A stretch of DNA of 64,000 bases from Paraneptunicella aestuarii. GTDB taxonomy: Bacteria; Pseudomonadota; Gammaproteobacteria; Enterobacterales; Alteromonadaceae. The stretch lies in NCBI RefSeq assembly GCF_019900845.1, contig NZ_CP074570.1:2232001-2296000 (forward strand), given 5' to 3'. The translations under genes were made by a program, and so were the position numbers. How positions within the stretch are numbered: the first letter of the stretch is position 1; each line of letters starts with the position of its first letter. This document shows, piece after piece, positions 40,501-49,813 of the stretch. The notes beneath the pieces were generated by a model. That model was not told the origin of the DNA. It made no database searches and saw nothing but the letters and a program-made list of their open reading frames with translations.

Positions 40501-40903
40501 CTTTGTTGTTTCTGCAAGCAAATTTTCCGGTAACGTTTTTCAGGTTCAATTGAAACAAGGGCAACCGGTATCGAGTGTATCGAAAACAAAAAGCACTTCT
40601 CGCAAGTCTGTAACTTCACCCACTCAAGAGGCCAAATTACAGCGCTTACAAGCGTTAAGCGGGAAGTACGTCTGCCAGTTGGGCTCTTATTCTGATGTTA
40701 GCAATATTAACCTGCCTGAGGTTGAAGCGGTGAGTGATTTAATCGTCGTACAACGTAAAGTGGGTGAGCAAAACTATCATGCTTTATTGTTATTGCCGCC
40801 AGCTCAATTAACCCGAAACGAATTATTGCAGATGCAGAATTACTGTGAGCAGACCATTCACAAGCAAACACAACGTCGTGGATGGTGGCGTGGTTGGCCG
40901 TAG
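37559..40903 (+). CDS. Usher-like outer-membrane protein with C-terminal SPOR domains
   Basis: A 1114-residue exported protein. The signal peptide covers about 1-25. An N-terminal domain (30-150) contains GRVLLPVNQVSDLIG. A large barrel region (about 180-680) includes a plug-like Ig insert, VSPGWRGELYRNGQFIAAQT and ELKLFGPDGQQEIRT. Near 694, DKDRNGRLSRGDE resembles a calcium loop. A carboxypeptidase-regulatory-like domain follows (about 786-870). Near 909, EYFVQIGVFKKARSAE starts a SPOR domain, and KYVCQLGSYSD near 1035 starts a second, more diverged one. Ushers secrete and assemble fibres; SPOR domains bind glycan strands lacking stem peptides. That combination is unusual. No strong ribosome site was seen at 37559. 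Confidence 0.78.
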   Translation: MVRLFNAALIGLLLLIGMRASSVWAEESCLPIQLTYAPASEEQLQVNAVKIGKYFISHSVDSYYIAGRVLLPVNQVSDLIGVTVESDGDDLVLTSNTLECRLNVSLLPELTSEQFTPADVESKLWTRDQFDTYLDVSFLEALFDGEAEVNYSQMLVKVNTNVDQKPVNVAQAQAATPFFSIQPEYLIEDQYHLSTFPSVDLNLSYGYDNAASESRYDAKLNAYFDTLYQGTELRLNHNDETNNQRLKFFRDFRVADSSASISQVGYELGDIFTTQDNLITGTNIGSGFHLYTGNRNQFNAFNSISLQETVSPGWRGELYRNGQFIAAQTANNENQLVFNNVPAFYGYNRYELKLFGPDGQQEIRTQTYQMGKDQLVENKFDIEFYSINPGKNIIDQDNAATMPYSQASKLGISYGFSQDLTAGFSIQSLDNNTTGDTQNYLTTSLYKQAGAGAFNLELGTEMGEGYGLFGGYSGFWLDKYNISLDFLHFDNFSSQIRSDGSKLDSQVRARISGSTGLWGGFGWSSSLTQQFNRDSSNNLNALLSVTKSIGHGAISGAFSYNQSEGIDRLFNSLYWVNNFKPVSLSVGLNWYPFDNFDIQSSNIEARWATDSRLFQITRLTYQPSSTEKYKLNHQLNWRTRHFTLTSGVTVNEDGDWEVSAGFVTAMGYDYVNQVPRFSHKRSSNSGNLHLLAYLDKDRNGRLSRGDEPLPEIKFAGNSDWRYTETNTYGQAILTGASAAGEQHIAVDLASLKDPFLYPMYEKLSVKSHPGGLNRILLPVVSFSDLEGSVYLQGELGSRGVLGVPVQLMKNDEVIATVSTESDGYYAFSKVAPGQYSLQVDPQYLQQKHWHVRSLPQPINVTEQGDVVWLSDMILGGGEGNGDESKGNGSVNYAHKASITVDSKPFSDNEYFVQIGVFKKARSAEVILSALPKQVDGRAFPTRIFRNSDTGVSYIVVTGFTTENQAMAALRKIRQVPSLHKAFVVSASKFSGNVFQVQLKQGQPVSSVSKTKSTSRKSVTSPTQEAKLQRLQALSGKYVCQLGSYSDVSNINLPEVEAVSDLIVVQRKVGEQNYHALLLLPPAQLTRNELLQMQNYCEQTIHKQTQRRGWWRGWP

Positions 40904-41177
40904 TTCAGATTAATTAACCCCATATATCAATAAACCTCATATCAATAATCCTCGCTAAGTTTTCAGCAAAATATACCTCTAAATTACCCCCACATAGATT
41001 TAATGTTCTAAAAAATATTTTTGTGGTAATTAATTTTATCAATCCTCATATATCACATTATTTTCAATATGATTTTAAGTGTTTTTAATGTTTTTGTACC
41101 ACAATGTAATAGATGGAGTGATCTTCTTCCCTGAATAACAATCCTTGACTTTCATTGTGGATAGTTAAAAAGAAATT

Positions 41178-41711
41178 ATGAAGACATTATTGGGTTTTTT
41201 AATTTTCGCCTCTATGGTTACCGTGGTTTTTTCGGTTCCTTTTGTTGACTTAAGCACTCGTAAATTAATTGAAAGCCCTTTTATTGAACAGCTTAAAGCA
41301 GGAAGCGAAGATGGCTCTAAGGTTCTTGTTTTCTTTGGCTATGTGGGCTGCGGTGACATATGCCCTACGACAATGTCGATACTAAGAAAACTCATGCAGG
41401 TCGATAAATCAGATATTGCCTATCCTCAGGTTATTTTTATCGATATTGATCGTCATAGTAATACACAACGAGCAAGTGAATATGCTCAACAGTTTGATGA
41501 GTCCTTTATTGGTTACTTTCCTGAAAACGAAGAACTTAATTTGATAAAAATGGATTTTGGTCTGAATGTCAGGCTGGAAGGTGAAGTGATTAATCATGTT
41601 GGAAAAGTCTATTTGTTGCAACGTGAAGAAAGTAAATGGTGGTTAACAAAAGCTTATAGTCAAAATAATTTTGATGTTGATGATTTATTTGACGATTTAA
41701 GTATTCATTAG
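41178..41711 (+). CDS. SCO1/SenC-like thioredoxin-fold protein
   Basis: A 177-residue protein with an N-terminal signal or anchor helix (about 4-22). It shows the SCO CxxxC pair, Cys58 and Cys62, in [13 protein letters not shown], and the third copper ligand candidate His140 in [13 protein letters not shown] proteins handle copper or thiol redox in the periplasm, classically for cytochrome oxidase CuA assembly. No oxidase gene is present here. It is somewhat shorter than typical SCO proteins. The next gene, a chemoreceptor, begins 17 bp after its stop, so the two are very likely one transcript. Confidence 0.82.
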   Translation: MKTLLGFLIFASMVTVVFSVPFVDLSTRKLIESPFIEQLKAGSEDGSKVLVFFGYVGCGDICPTTMSILRKLMQVDKSDIAYPQVIFIDIDRHSNTQRASEYAQQFDESFIGYFPENEELNLIKMDFGLNVRLEGEVINHVGKVYLLQREESKWWLTKAYSQNNFDVDDLFDDLSIH

Positions 41712-41728
41712 AATTATTGGAAATTGTG

Positions 41729-43294
41729 ATGCTGAATTATTTATTAGTATTTTATCGTCGGGATTTAAATCAAAAATTACGGGAAGATTTTATTCAAGAC
41801 TTTGAAAAGGCGGATAAAGTTATCCTCGGAGCGATTGTTGCTTATGCGGTTTTGGTAAGCTGCGTCACATCCTTTCAGTATGGTTATTTTATGCTTGGGA
41901 TTGTAGGTGGCGGGGCGATCGCAGCCCTGAGCTTTTTTACCTACAAGCTTTTGAAAGGCACGTTGCTATCGCGATTAACTATGGCGACAGCGCTGACAGG
42001 CATGATGGCAATTACCATCCAGCAGTCGAATGGTTTAGGTGAGGGGCATTTCCTGTTTTTCCTTAATTTTGCCATTTTAATTCGTTATCGTGATGTTTTG
42101 CCTTTAGTGCTTTTGGTCTTACTTACGGTTGTGCATCACTTATTAACCTCTTATTGTCAGTATTATGGTATTGAGGTTGGAAATACCCCTATTACTGTAT
42201 TTTCCTGGGGGATGGAAACGGAGTGGGGCTTGTTTGCACCTCTGGTTTATCACGTCATATTGGCTTTAATTGGTGCGGCTGTTGCCACTTACTATATCTA
42301 CGAGGGAAATATTAGTTTCCTTGAGAATCGGAGTGTTATTGCAGCCATTGAAAGAGCCGCTGAAGGAGAATTGACCGTTCGAGCGGAAAGCCATAGTAAT
42401 TCTGAATTGGTATCCCGAGTTAATCGTTTCCTGAGAGGGTTGAACGAATTCTTCGTTATGGTATCGGATATATCCAAAACTTTACGTGATGAGTCGACTT
42501 TATCGGCTGAGGTGGCAAAGCACAGTGAGTCTCAAGCTCATATGCAAGAAGCGCAGATAGCTCAGGTGGCCACTTCCATGGATGAGATGTCTGCGACAAC
42601 ACAGGAAATAGCCAATAATGCTGAGTATGCTGCTCAATCCATTTCTCAAGCCTCTCAAAGTTGTAATTCCGGGCGTGATTTGTCTAGCAATTTTAAGGTT
42701 GCTATTGAACGATTAGCTAATCGAGTATCTGTGGCGGCTGAAAACATTGCCGAGTTGGAAAAAAGCAGTGCCCAAATCCATAGCATTGTGGCGACTATTC
42801 GAGGTATTTCAGAGCAGACCAATCTACTTGCATTAAATGCTGCTATTGAAGCTGCCAGGGCGGGTGAACAAGGTCGAGGCTTTGCTGTGGTGGCTGATGA
42901 GGTAAGAGTGTTGTCGCAAGCGACGCATGGCTCTACCGAAGAAATTTCGGCCATGATCGATGCGTTCCAATCGTCGACCAATTCAGCTGTAAGGAATATG
43001 AGAGAGTGTACGGAATTGACAGAAACCAGTGTTAGTGACGCTAATACCGTTGCGGTTAGTTTTGATGAGCTTTCCCGTAGTATTAAAAGCATTGGTGATA
43101 TGGCGGCTCAGATCGCTTCTGCGGCAGAGCAACAAACAATGGGAACTAACGAAATTAATCGTAATACTTCTGATATCAAGGATGTTGCAGAATCGTTTTT
43201 ATCTGACGCCGGATTAAGTAGACAAAAAGCAGAGAAACTGAGCCAACTATCCCATGATATTGATTCTTTACTGCAAAAGTATCAATTGCATTAA
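41729..43294 (+). CDS. Methyl-accepting chemotaxis protein with multi-helix membrane sensor
   Basis: A 521-residue receptor. Instead of a periplasmic domain, the N-terminus has about six closely spaced membrane helices (about 30-200). One region reads [19 protein letters not shown] and continues to TVVHHLL, placing three histidines in or near the membrane. A short HAMP-like link precedes the signalling domain, whose hairpin tip is [20 protein letters not shown]. It should relay a signal to CheA/CheW. ATG 41729 was chosen; TTG 41717 is also possible. It is paired with the SCO gene upstream. Confidence 0.88.
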   Translation: MLNYLLVFYRRDLNQKLREDFIQDFEKADKVILGAIVAYAVLVSCVTSFQYGYFMLGIVGGGAIAALSFFTYKLLKGTLLSRLTMATALTGMMAITIQQSNGLGEGHFLFFLNFAILIRYRDVLPLVLLVLLTVVHHLLTSYCQYYGIEVGNTPITVFSWGMETEWGLFAPLVYHVILALIGAAVATYYIYEGNISFLENRSVIAAIERAAEGELTVRAESHSNSELVSRVNRFLRGLNEFFVMVSDISKTLRDESTLSAEVAKHSESQAHMQEAQIAQVATSMDEMSATTQEIANNAEYAAQSISQASQSCNSGRDLSSNFKVAIERLANRVSVAAENIAELEKSSAQIHSIVATIRGISEQTNLLALNAAIEAARAGEQGRGFAVVADEVRVLSQATHGSTEEISAMIDAFQSSTNSAVRNMRECTELTETSVSDANTVAVSFDELSRSIKSIGDMAAQIASAAEQQTMGTNEINRNTSDIKDVAESFLSDAGLSRQKAEKLSQLSHDIDSLLQKYQLH

Positions 43295-43317
43295 TACGGG
43301 ATGTTTTTAGATGAAAG

Positions 43318-43348
43318 AGCGCTACCGCTTCGGCAGTAGCGCTTTTTT
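43318..43348. terminator. Terminator between the chemoreceptor and the RND operon
   Basis: Arm AGCGCTAC (43318-43325) pairs with GTAGCGCT (43336-43343), capped by a TTCG-type loop, then a T-run. The genes converge here, and it mainly serves the plus strand. Confidence 0.88.
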
Positions 43349-43353
43349 AATGG

Positions 43354-46300
43354 TTAGTTTTCGTTTGGCTGACTATCTGCAATTACTCTGGAGGCCAGTT
43401 GCTTACCTTGTTGGATCATGTTGGCTGTTTTTCTACGGAGTTTTAACAGTAGTAAATAGCTCAATGGCACCAAAAACAGGCTGGTCAGCGTTGAGAAGGT
43501 CAAGCCTCCAATGATGGCGATTGCCATAGGTGCATAACCCGGACCATCGTCACCAAGCTGTGTACCGCCTAATGCCAATGGTACAAGCCCCAATATTGTT
43601 GTCAGTACCGTCATTAAAATAGGGCGAGTACGAGTAAGACAGCTTTGGATTATCGACTCATGAACGCTGTAGCCTTCCTGAATCAACTGATTTATGCGAT
43701 CCACTAATACAATGCCGTTGTTGACCACAATTCCCATCAGGATCAACATGCCGATCATACCCATAATCGACATGGACGTTCCGGTGAGGAAGAAGGCCCA
43801 AAATACGCCAGTAAATGAATAAATCAGCGATGTGATAACGGCAGTGGGCAGCAGTAGCGATTCAAACAGAGCCGCCATAACCACATAGATCATACATAAC
43901 GCCAATAACATGTTGGTCATCATGGCGGATTCGGCTTCCATCTGGTTTTTAAAACTGCCATCCAAGCTAAGTTCATAACCTGTTGGAAGTTCGATATTTT
44001 TCATTATCGCTTCGATCTTCTTACGTACATCTTCGACAGTGGCGTCTTTTTCCAGATTCGCACCAATCGCCAAGGCAGTTTGGCGATAATAACGGCGTAT
44101 TTCACCTAATCGTCCCACAACTTTAATTTCGGCAATCATGTCCAGAGTAATGGCTTGGTCGTCATTGCGTTTAATTGGCAGATTACGCAATTCTTCAATC
44201 GAATGTTGCAATGACTCGTTGTACAGCATTCGAATATCCACTTCACCATTCAGACCATGACGGAATGTTCTGAGGTTACTGCCTCTAAGTGCCATTGCCA
44301 CAATACTGGATATTTCTTGTGTATTAAGGCCAAATCGGAACGCTTTTTGACGATCGATCAGTATTTGCAGTTCTTTCTGATTACTGTCGATATCAGGTCG
44401 CACATCCGTTAAGCCTTCGATATTGCTTAATACGGGTACTAACTGATCTGCAATTGAAATTAGTGTTTCAGATGATTGCCCCAACAAGGTCATTCTAATG
44501 CCGCCTCCAGTACCTTCTGACCAGCGGAACGTGGGTTTGGCACGAACAAAGGTGGGCATTTCCTTCTTGATCATTTCTTTCAGTTCTTTCAATCCGATAG
44601 GAATGTTGTCCTGTAAGGTGAGGCCTGATGCTGCGTGACCAAAGGTGTAATAGGTGTAAACAGACTTAAGATAAAAGCGTTCCTGATTGGCATACAGAAA
44701 CTCTTCCATTTTATTCACGGTTTTCTCAACTTCTTCCAGTGAATAGTTGCCCTGGATGTTGTAATTCAACCAGACCTGTTTGCTGCCTTCATCCTGTTCT
44801 TCGTCGAATTGCACAAATTGCATAGGTATGGCTGTGCTTATCAGCATAAGAACGGCGATGACTGCGGTTTTACCTTGATTGTTCAAACTCCATTCCAAAG
44901 CGCGTTGATAGCGTTCTTTGATTTTTCCTGAGTCGTTTTTCTTTTTCCGTTTTTTAGGATGAATGCGTGTTGCTAATACCGGAATAAGAGTTTGAGCGAT
45001 GAGTAATGACGCGAACAGCGAGATACAAATGGCAACGGCAACGTGCTCCAAAAAGATAGTGACCATGATTTTGGAACCAACGATGTTGGGCAGGAATACG
45101 ATGGCTGTGGTCAGGGTTCCGGCAATCACCGCAATGCTGACCTTGCCAACACCCATGATGGTTGCCTGCTTAGAGTCCTGATAATGTTCTTTTTCCAGAT
45201 AGATACTTTCGGTAACAACCACGGCGTTGTCGACCAGCATTCCGATTGCCAGCATTAATCCCATTAGCGACAGAATATTAATGCTGTAGCCAAAGAAATA
45301 CATAAAGCCCAGCGTGATACAGATAGAGAAGGGCACTGACAGCACCACTATCATGGTGCTGGGGAAGTGGCGTAAAAAGGCGTAAAGCACTAAAAAGGAG
45401 AGCAGTGCGCCTAACATGCCGGCTTCCAACAGATCATTTAGTGAGGTGGTCACGGTATCGGCTTCGTCTTGCATGATAAGCAGCTTAATACCCTCAAATG
45501 CCGGGTTTTCATTGGCTTCCTCAATCACTTTTAAAACGCGATTGGAGACTTCAACCAAATTACTACCTGATTCACGAAAGATATTAAAGCCAACGGCAAA
45601 CGTACGATCCAGATGACGACCTTCTTCACGACGAGGTTTTTCATATTTAATTTCGGCGATTTCTGCTAGTCGTATTCCTTTCGTCACATATAGGTCTTTG
45701 ATTTCCTGCAAGCTGCGATATTCACCGACAGGTGTGATATCAATTTCTTCCCAACCATTATTGATATGTCCGGCACTCATGGAGAAATTGGCTTCTCTGA
45801 GTGTTTGAGCCAATTGGTTTGAGTCGATTTTCAGGGCTGTTACCTGATTTTGATCGATACGAATACTAATTTGCTTCTTTTGTAATCCATAAAGTTCCAC
45901 TTTGGATACGCCTTCTACGCGTTCCAGGGGGATTTTAAGGTTACGTTCTAACAAGTCATAAGCGTTGGATAAATCACGTTCGCTGGAAACCCGAATTTGG
46001 AAAACCGGCATATCACCTGTACTGAATTGATAGATAAATATACGTTCGACATCGTTCGGTAGCAGGTGTCGAATAGCGTCGATTTTCTCTCTCGCTTCAA
46101 TACTTTTGGCAGTGATATTTTCATTCCATTCAAATTCAACGTTGACCTGAGCCCGGTTGTCGCTGGACGTTGAATTCAGGCGCTTAATGCCGGCCATGGT
46201 GGCTAATGCTTCTTCGACCGGACGTGTGATCATGGTCTCCACTTCCACTGGAGTGGCATCCTGATAGGGGATTTCGATAAAGATCTGTGGGATCTCAATA

Positions 46301-46446
46301 CCCGGCCACTGTTCCAACGGCAACAAGCGGCTGGAAATAATACCAAGCAGCAGCATGGAAAAGAAAACCATGGTTACGGTAACGGGGCGTTTCAGTGCGA
46401 AACTGGCTAGCCCCTCACCGAAGGAGGTGATTTTATTCTCACTCAT
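43354..46446 (-). CDS. RND efflux permease, second of two in the operon
   Basis: A 1030-residue AcrB-superfamily pump. N-terminal helix about residues 17-37; LPLEQWPGIEIPQIFIEIPY starts the porter domain. The relay Asp-Asn pair is in GMLVDNAVVV near 405. The second membrane block includes GMLILMGIVVNNGIVLVDRI near the C-terminal half. It is a different protein from the permease just upstream, with which it overlaps by 4 bp (ATGA), implying coordinated expression. The two may form a mixed trimer as MdtB/MdtC do, or separate pumps sharing one adaptor. The substrate is unknown. Confidence 0.92.
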   Translation of the reverse strand: MSENKITSFGEGLASFALKRPVTVTMVFFSMLLLGIISSRLLPLEQWPGIEIPQIFIEIPYQDATPVEVETMITRPVEEALATMAGIKRLNSTSSDNRAQVNVEFEWNENITAKSIEAREKIDAIRHLLPNDVERIFIYQFSTGDMPVFQIRVSSERDLSNAYDLLERNLKIPLERVEGVSKVELYGLQKKQISIRIDQNQVTALKIDSNQLAQTLREANFSMSAGHINNGWEEIDITPVGEYRSLQEIKDLYVTKGIRLAEIAEIKYEKPRREEGRHLDRTFAVGFNIFRESGSNLVEVSNRVLKVIEEANENPAFEGIKLLIMQDEADTVTTSLNDLLEAGMLGALLSFLVLYAFLRHFPSTMIVVLSVPFSICITLGFMYFFGYSINILSLMGLMLAIGMLVDNAVVVTESIYLEKEHYQDSKQATIMGVGKVSIAVIAGTLTTAIVFLPNIVGSKIMVTIFLEHVAVAICISLFASLLIAQTLIPVLATRIHPKKRKKKNDSGKIKERYQRALEWSLNNQGKTAVIAVLMLISTAIPMQFVQFDEEQDEGSKQVWLNYNIQGNYSLEEVEKTVNKMEEFLYANQERFYLKSVYTYYTFGHAASGLTLQDNIPIGLKELKEMIKKEMPTFVRAKPTFRWSEGTGGGIRMTLLGQSSETLISIADQLVPVLSNIEGLTDVRPDIDSNQKELQILIDRQKAFRFGLNTQEISSIVAMALRGSNLRTFRHGLNGEVDIRMLYNESLQHSIEELRNLPIKRNDDQAITLDMIAEIKVVGRLGEIRRYYRQTALAIGANLEKDATVEDVRKKIEAIMKNIELPTGYELSLDGSFKNQMEAESAMMTNMLLALCMIYVVMAALFESLLLPTAVITSLIYSFTGVFWAFFLTGTSMSIMGMIGMLILMGIVVNNGIVLVDRINQLIQEGYSVHESIIQSCLTRTRPILMTVLTTILGLVPLALGGTQLGDDGPGYAPMAIAIIGGLTFSTLTSLFLVPLSYLLLLKLRRKTANMIQQGKQLASRVIADSQPNEN

Positions 46447-49400
46447 GCTTCCTGCTCCCCGTTGCTGTATCCATCAACGTTATTGCCAGGGACGCTATCA
46501 GGGGTGCTGACATAGTGTTTACGGTCAAACAAGCTGTATAAAATCGGAATGAGGAAAAGCGTAAGCATGGTGGCAAACAACAAACCAAAGATAACCGTTA
46601 CCGCCATGGGTTTACGTAGCTCTGCACCGTCACCCAAGCCCATTAGCATGGGTAATAAACCCAGCGTTGTGGTTAAGGTTGTCATGAGAATTGGGCGTAG
46701 ACGGCTTTGCGCGGCTTCTAATATGGCTTGTGCCTTTTCGACACCTGCTTCGCGGTTTTGGTTAATACGGTCAACCAAAACAATGGCGTTGTTTACCACG
46801 ATACCCGCCAACATGATCAAACCGATAAAGACCACCACGCTGACTGTTGTACCACTCAAATACAAGCCATAAATGGAACCTGCACAAGCTAAAGGTACAG
46901 TGAATAAAATCAGGAAGGGGTGGAGCAGGGATTCAAACTGTGACGCCATGACAAGATAAACCATGAATACTGCCAGGATCAGCGCGAATTTTAGTGACTG
47001 GAAGGAGACTTCCATCTCTTCATTCTGACCTGTGACTCGTGCAGACATGCTTCCGGGAAGCTGCAATTCTGGAATGATTTGCTTCACCACTGATACGGCT
47101 TCACCCAAATCGCCATAAGCCAGGTTCGCTGAGATAATGGCAACACGTTCTTGACCTACGCGGGTAATCTCACTTGGGCCAATAGCGGTTTCTATGCTGG
47201 CAACGGCATCTAGCGTAATAGGGCGGGTTGCACCAGGATTAACAATGATTTGGGCAATATCAGCCTGAGAATCACGTTGCTCTTCCTGAGTACGTACCAG
47301 AATGTCGATTTTACGATCTTCAATAGAGTATTTACTGGCATTCTCACCACCGACTTTTGCTGCAATCAACTTCGATACGGTAGGCGCAGAAAGCCCCAGT
47401 TGTGCCAATTTGGCATGATCAAAGTGGATGCGCAGTTCAGGGTTACCTGATTGCAGGGAAGATTTTACATCGGCAAAACGGTCGTTTGCTTGTAGCTTTT
47501 CAACCAGCTTTTCGCCATATCGACTTAGTACATTTAAGTCATAACCAATGAGTTCAATCTCTAATGGTGTGCTAAAGGAAAATAGCTCTGATTTACCGAA
47601 TTTGGCCTGTACACCTGGTTGAGTTCGCAAATATTCACGCATAGCGGCTTTGGTTGCTAACTCATCTTCTGGCGCAGAGCCGTCTTTCATCACAACGCTC
47701 AGTTTACCCCAGTGGTCACCGCCTTGAGCTGGTGATGCGTTCATTAAGCTTCCTGTACCTGCCAGAGAGAATGAACGGTCAACGTTAGGCAATGCATTCG
47801 TATATTTGGCTAATCCTGCCAGCACTTCGTCGGTATGTTCTAATGGCGAGCCGGTTGGCATATTGATTTCAACGTGGAACTCGCCCTGAGACATATCAGG
47901 AATAAGCTCAATACCTAAGCGAGGAATAAATAACAACGAGGCTAATGCTAATAACACGATACCAGACATGATGGCGATGCGATTATTCAAAGAGCGTTTT
48001 AACGCTGATTGATAAAGGTTCTCTAATGAGTTGTATAGCGCATCAAAGGCCACTAATGCAGGGCGTAACAGTATACCAAAGACTTTTTTCAATATTCTGA
48101 ATAGGGTGGTTATTACAGTCGTGATGGCTAAAGGAAGGTAGTAGAAAACGGCCAGTATCAAATATTTAGGCACAAATAACACATAGTAAGCGATTAAACC
48201 CAGTTTAGAGGTGGGTTTACCTTTGTTTCTTGATGGCCCTAAGTCCAAAGTGTCGGGCTGTTTGGCACGAATAGCAGCCGCTGACATCATTGGAATAATG
48301 CTCAGTGCAACCAGTAAGGATGCCGCTAAAGCAAAAGTCACGGTTAAGGCTTGGTCGCTGAATAACTGACCTGCGATACCATCAACAAATACCAGAGGGA
48401 AGAACACGGCGATCGTGGTTAATGTTGAGGCGATAATTGCCGTAGATACTTCTTTGGTGCCAGACGCTGCTGCATCAACTTCGTCTGGGCGCTGTTTTTT
48501 GTGGCGATCAATATTTTCTAATACAACGATAGAGTTATCTACCAACAAACCGATTGCCAGGGCGATACCACCCAAGCTCATGATATTTAAGCTGATATCA
48601 TTGCGGTACATCAGATTAAATGTAGCAACCACTGATACCGGAATAGAGATAGAGATGATAAGTGTTGACCAGATATTTTTCAGGAAGAAGTACAACACTA
48701 TCATGGCGAGAATACCACCAATGATGGCTGCTGATTTTACTTCATCAATCGCGCTGGCGATGAAGGTTGATTGGTCTGATACGATTTGTAGCTGATATTG
48801 CTTTGGAATATCCGGCTGTATCTTTTCCAGACGTTTTCTAATGTTTTCAGCGACTTGTACCGTATTGGCATCACCTTCTTTATAGATGGCGATTTCAACG
48901 CCTTCCAGACCGTTAAAGCGGTTAATGGAGCTACGCTCTTTATAGCTATCCTGAATTTCAGCAATATCAGACAATTTGATGTGTTTGCCGTTACGGGTTG
49001 CGATAAATACATCGCCCATGTCTCTTAAGGTTTTAAACTGATTCAATGTACGAACCAGATATTCCTGTGATCCATCCTGAAGTCGTCCACCCGCGGTGTT
49101 TACGTTTTCTTCTTTTAGGCGATTAACGATTTGTTCAATGCTGATATTGAGTTGGCTGGTTTTCTGTTGATCGATCAGAACCTGAATTTCTTTTTCCAAT
49201 CCACCGCCAATTTTTACAGAAGCGACGCCTTCAACGGATTCCAGTTTACGTTTTAATTGTTCTTCAGCGAATTCACGTAGTTTCTTAAGGCCATCAATAC
49301 TTAAAGAAGCAAATTCAGTAGGGACATCGTTATCAGATTTTGAGTTGCTGTTATCTGCTTCTGTTAATACTGCACCCAGACCAAATCGCATGATCGGATC

Positions 49401-49799
49401 CATATTGGGGTTGAAGCGTAATAATAGAGGTTTGGTGACATCCAATGGGAGGCGAAGTACATCCAGTTTTTCGCGCACATCCAGGCTTGCCATATCCATT
49501 TCGGTTCCCCATTCGAAGGACATGATCACATCGGATTGTCCTGCTTTGGAGATGGATTTAACATCCCGAACGCCTTTAACAACACCGATGGCTTCTTCAA
49601 TAGGCTTGGATACCAGCTGTTCTACTTCTCCCGGTGCTGCACCAGTATATTCTGTGCGAATGGTCAGTGTAGGATAGGTTAGCTCTGGCAATAGATTGAT
49701 GGATAGTCTGGATAGGGACACCATGCCGAATAGTAAAACGGCAAAGGTGAACATCCAGATCGTAACCGGTCGTTTGACCGAGATATCTACAATACTCAT
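46443..49799 (-). CDS. RND efflux permease, first of two in the operon
   Basis: An 1118-residue pump, longer than AcrB by about 70 residues, mostly because of an extra hydrophobic and basic segment near residues 520-590 (YYVLFVPKYLILAVFYYLPL). The start MSIVDISVKRPVTIWMF and porter entry LLPELTYPTLTIRTEYTG are typical. The relay motif GLLVDNSIVVLENI lies near 415. The adaptor gene ends 14 bp upstream and the second pump overlaps its stop. The extra hairpin-like membrane insertion is uncommon and is worth modelling. Confidence 0.92.
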   Translation of the reverse strand: MSIVDISVKRPVTIWMFTFAVLLFGMVSLSRLSINLLPELTYPTLTIRTEYTGAAPGEVEQLVSKPIEEAIGVVKGVRDVKSISKAGQSDVIMSFEWGTEMDMASLDVREKLDVLRLPLDVTKPLLLRFNPNMDPIMRFGLGAVLTEADNSNSKSDNDVPTEFASLSIDGLKKLREFAEEQLKRKLESVEGVASVKIGGGLEKEIQVLIDQQKTSQLNISIEQIVNRLKEENVNTAGGRLQDGSQEYLVRTLNQFKTLRDMGDVFIATRNGKHIKLSDIAEIQDSYKERSSINRFNGLEGVEIAIYKEGDANTVQVAENIRKRLEKIQPDIPKQYQLQIVSDQSTFIASAIDEVKSAAIIGGILAMIVLYFFLKNIWSTLIISISIPVSVVATFNLMYRNDISLNIMSLGGIALAIGLLVDNSIVVLENIDRHKKQRPDEVDAAASGTKEVSTAIIASTLTTIAVFFPLVFVDGIAGQLFSDQALTVTFALAASLLVALSIIPMMSAAAIRAKQPDTLDLGPSRNKGKPTSKLGLIAYYVLFVPKYLILAVFYYLPLAITTVITTLFRILKKVFGILLRPALVAFDALYNSLENLYQSALKRSLNNRIAIMSGIVLLALASLLFIPRLGIELIPDMSQGEFHVEINMPTGSPLEHTDEVLAGLAKYTNALPNVDRSFSLAGTGSLMNASPAQGGDHWGKLSVVMKDGSAPEDELATKAAMREYLRTQPGVQAKFGKSELFSFSTPLEIELIGYDLNVLSRYGEKLVEKLQANDRFADVKSSLQSGNPELRIHFDHAKLAQLGLSAPTVSKLIAAKVGGENASKYSIEDRKIDILVRTQEEQRDSQADIAQIIVNPGATRPITLDAVASIETAIGPSEITRVGQERVAIISANLAYGDLGEAVSVVKQIIPELQLPGSMSARVTGQNEEMEVSFQSLKFALILAVFMVYLVMASQFESLLHPFLILFTVPLACAGSIYGLYLSGTTVSVVVFIGLIMLAGIVVNNAIVLVDRINQNREAGVEKAQAILEAAQSRLRPILMTTLTTTLGLLPMLMGLGDGAELRKPMAVTVIFGLLFATMLTLFLIPILYSLFDRKHYVSTPDSVPGNNVDGYSNGEQEA

Positions 49800-49813
49800 G
49801 ATCTGACTCCAGA

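Noticed and set aside
48415..48795. A 126-codon antisense frame within the RND pump gene
   Set aside because: It runs antisense to a strongly conserved membrane region; long antisense frames are expected there from codon bias.
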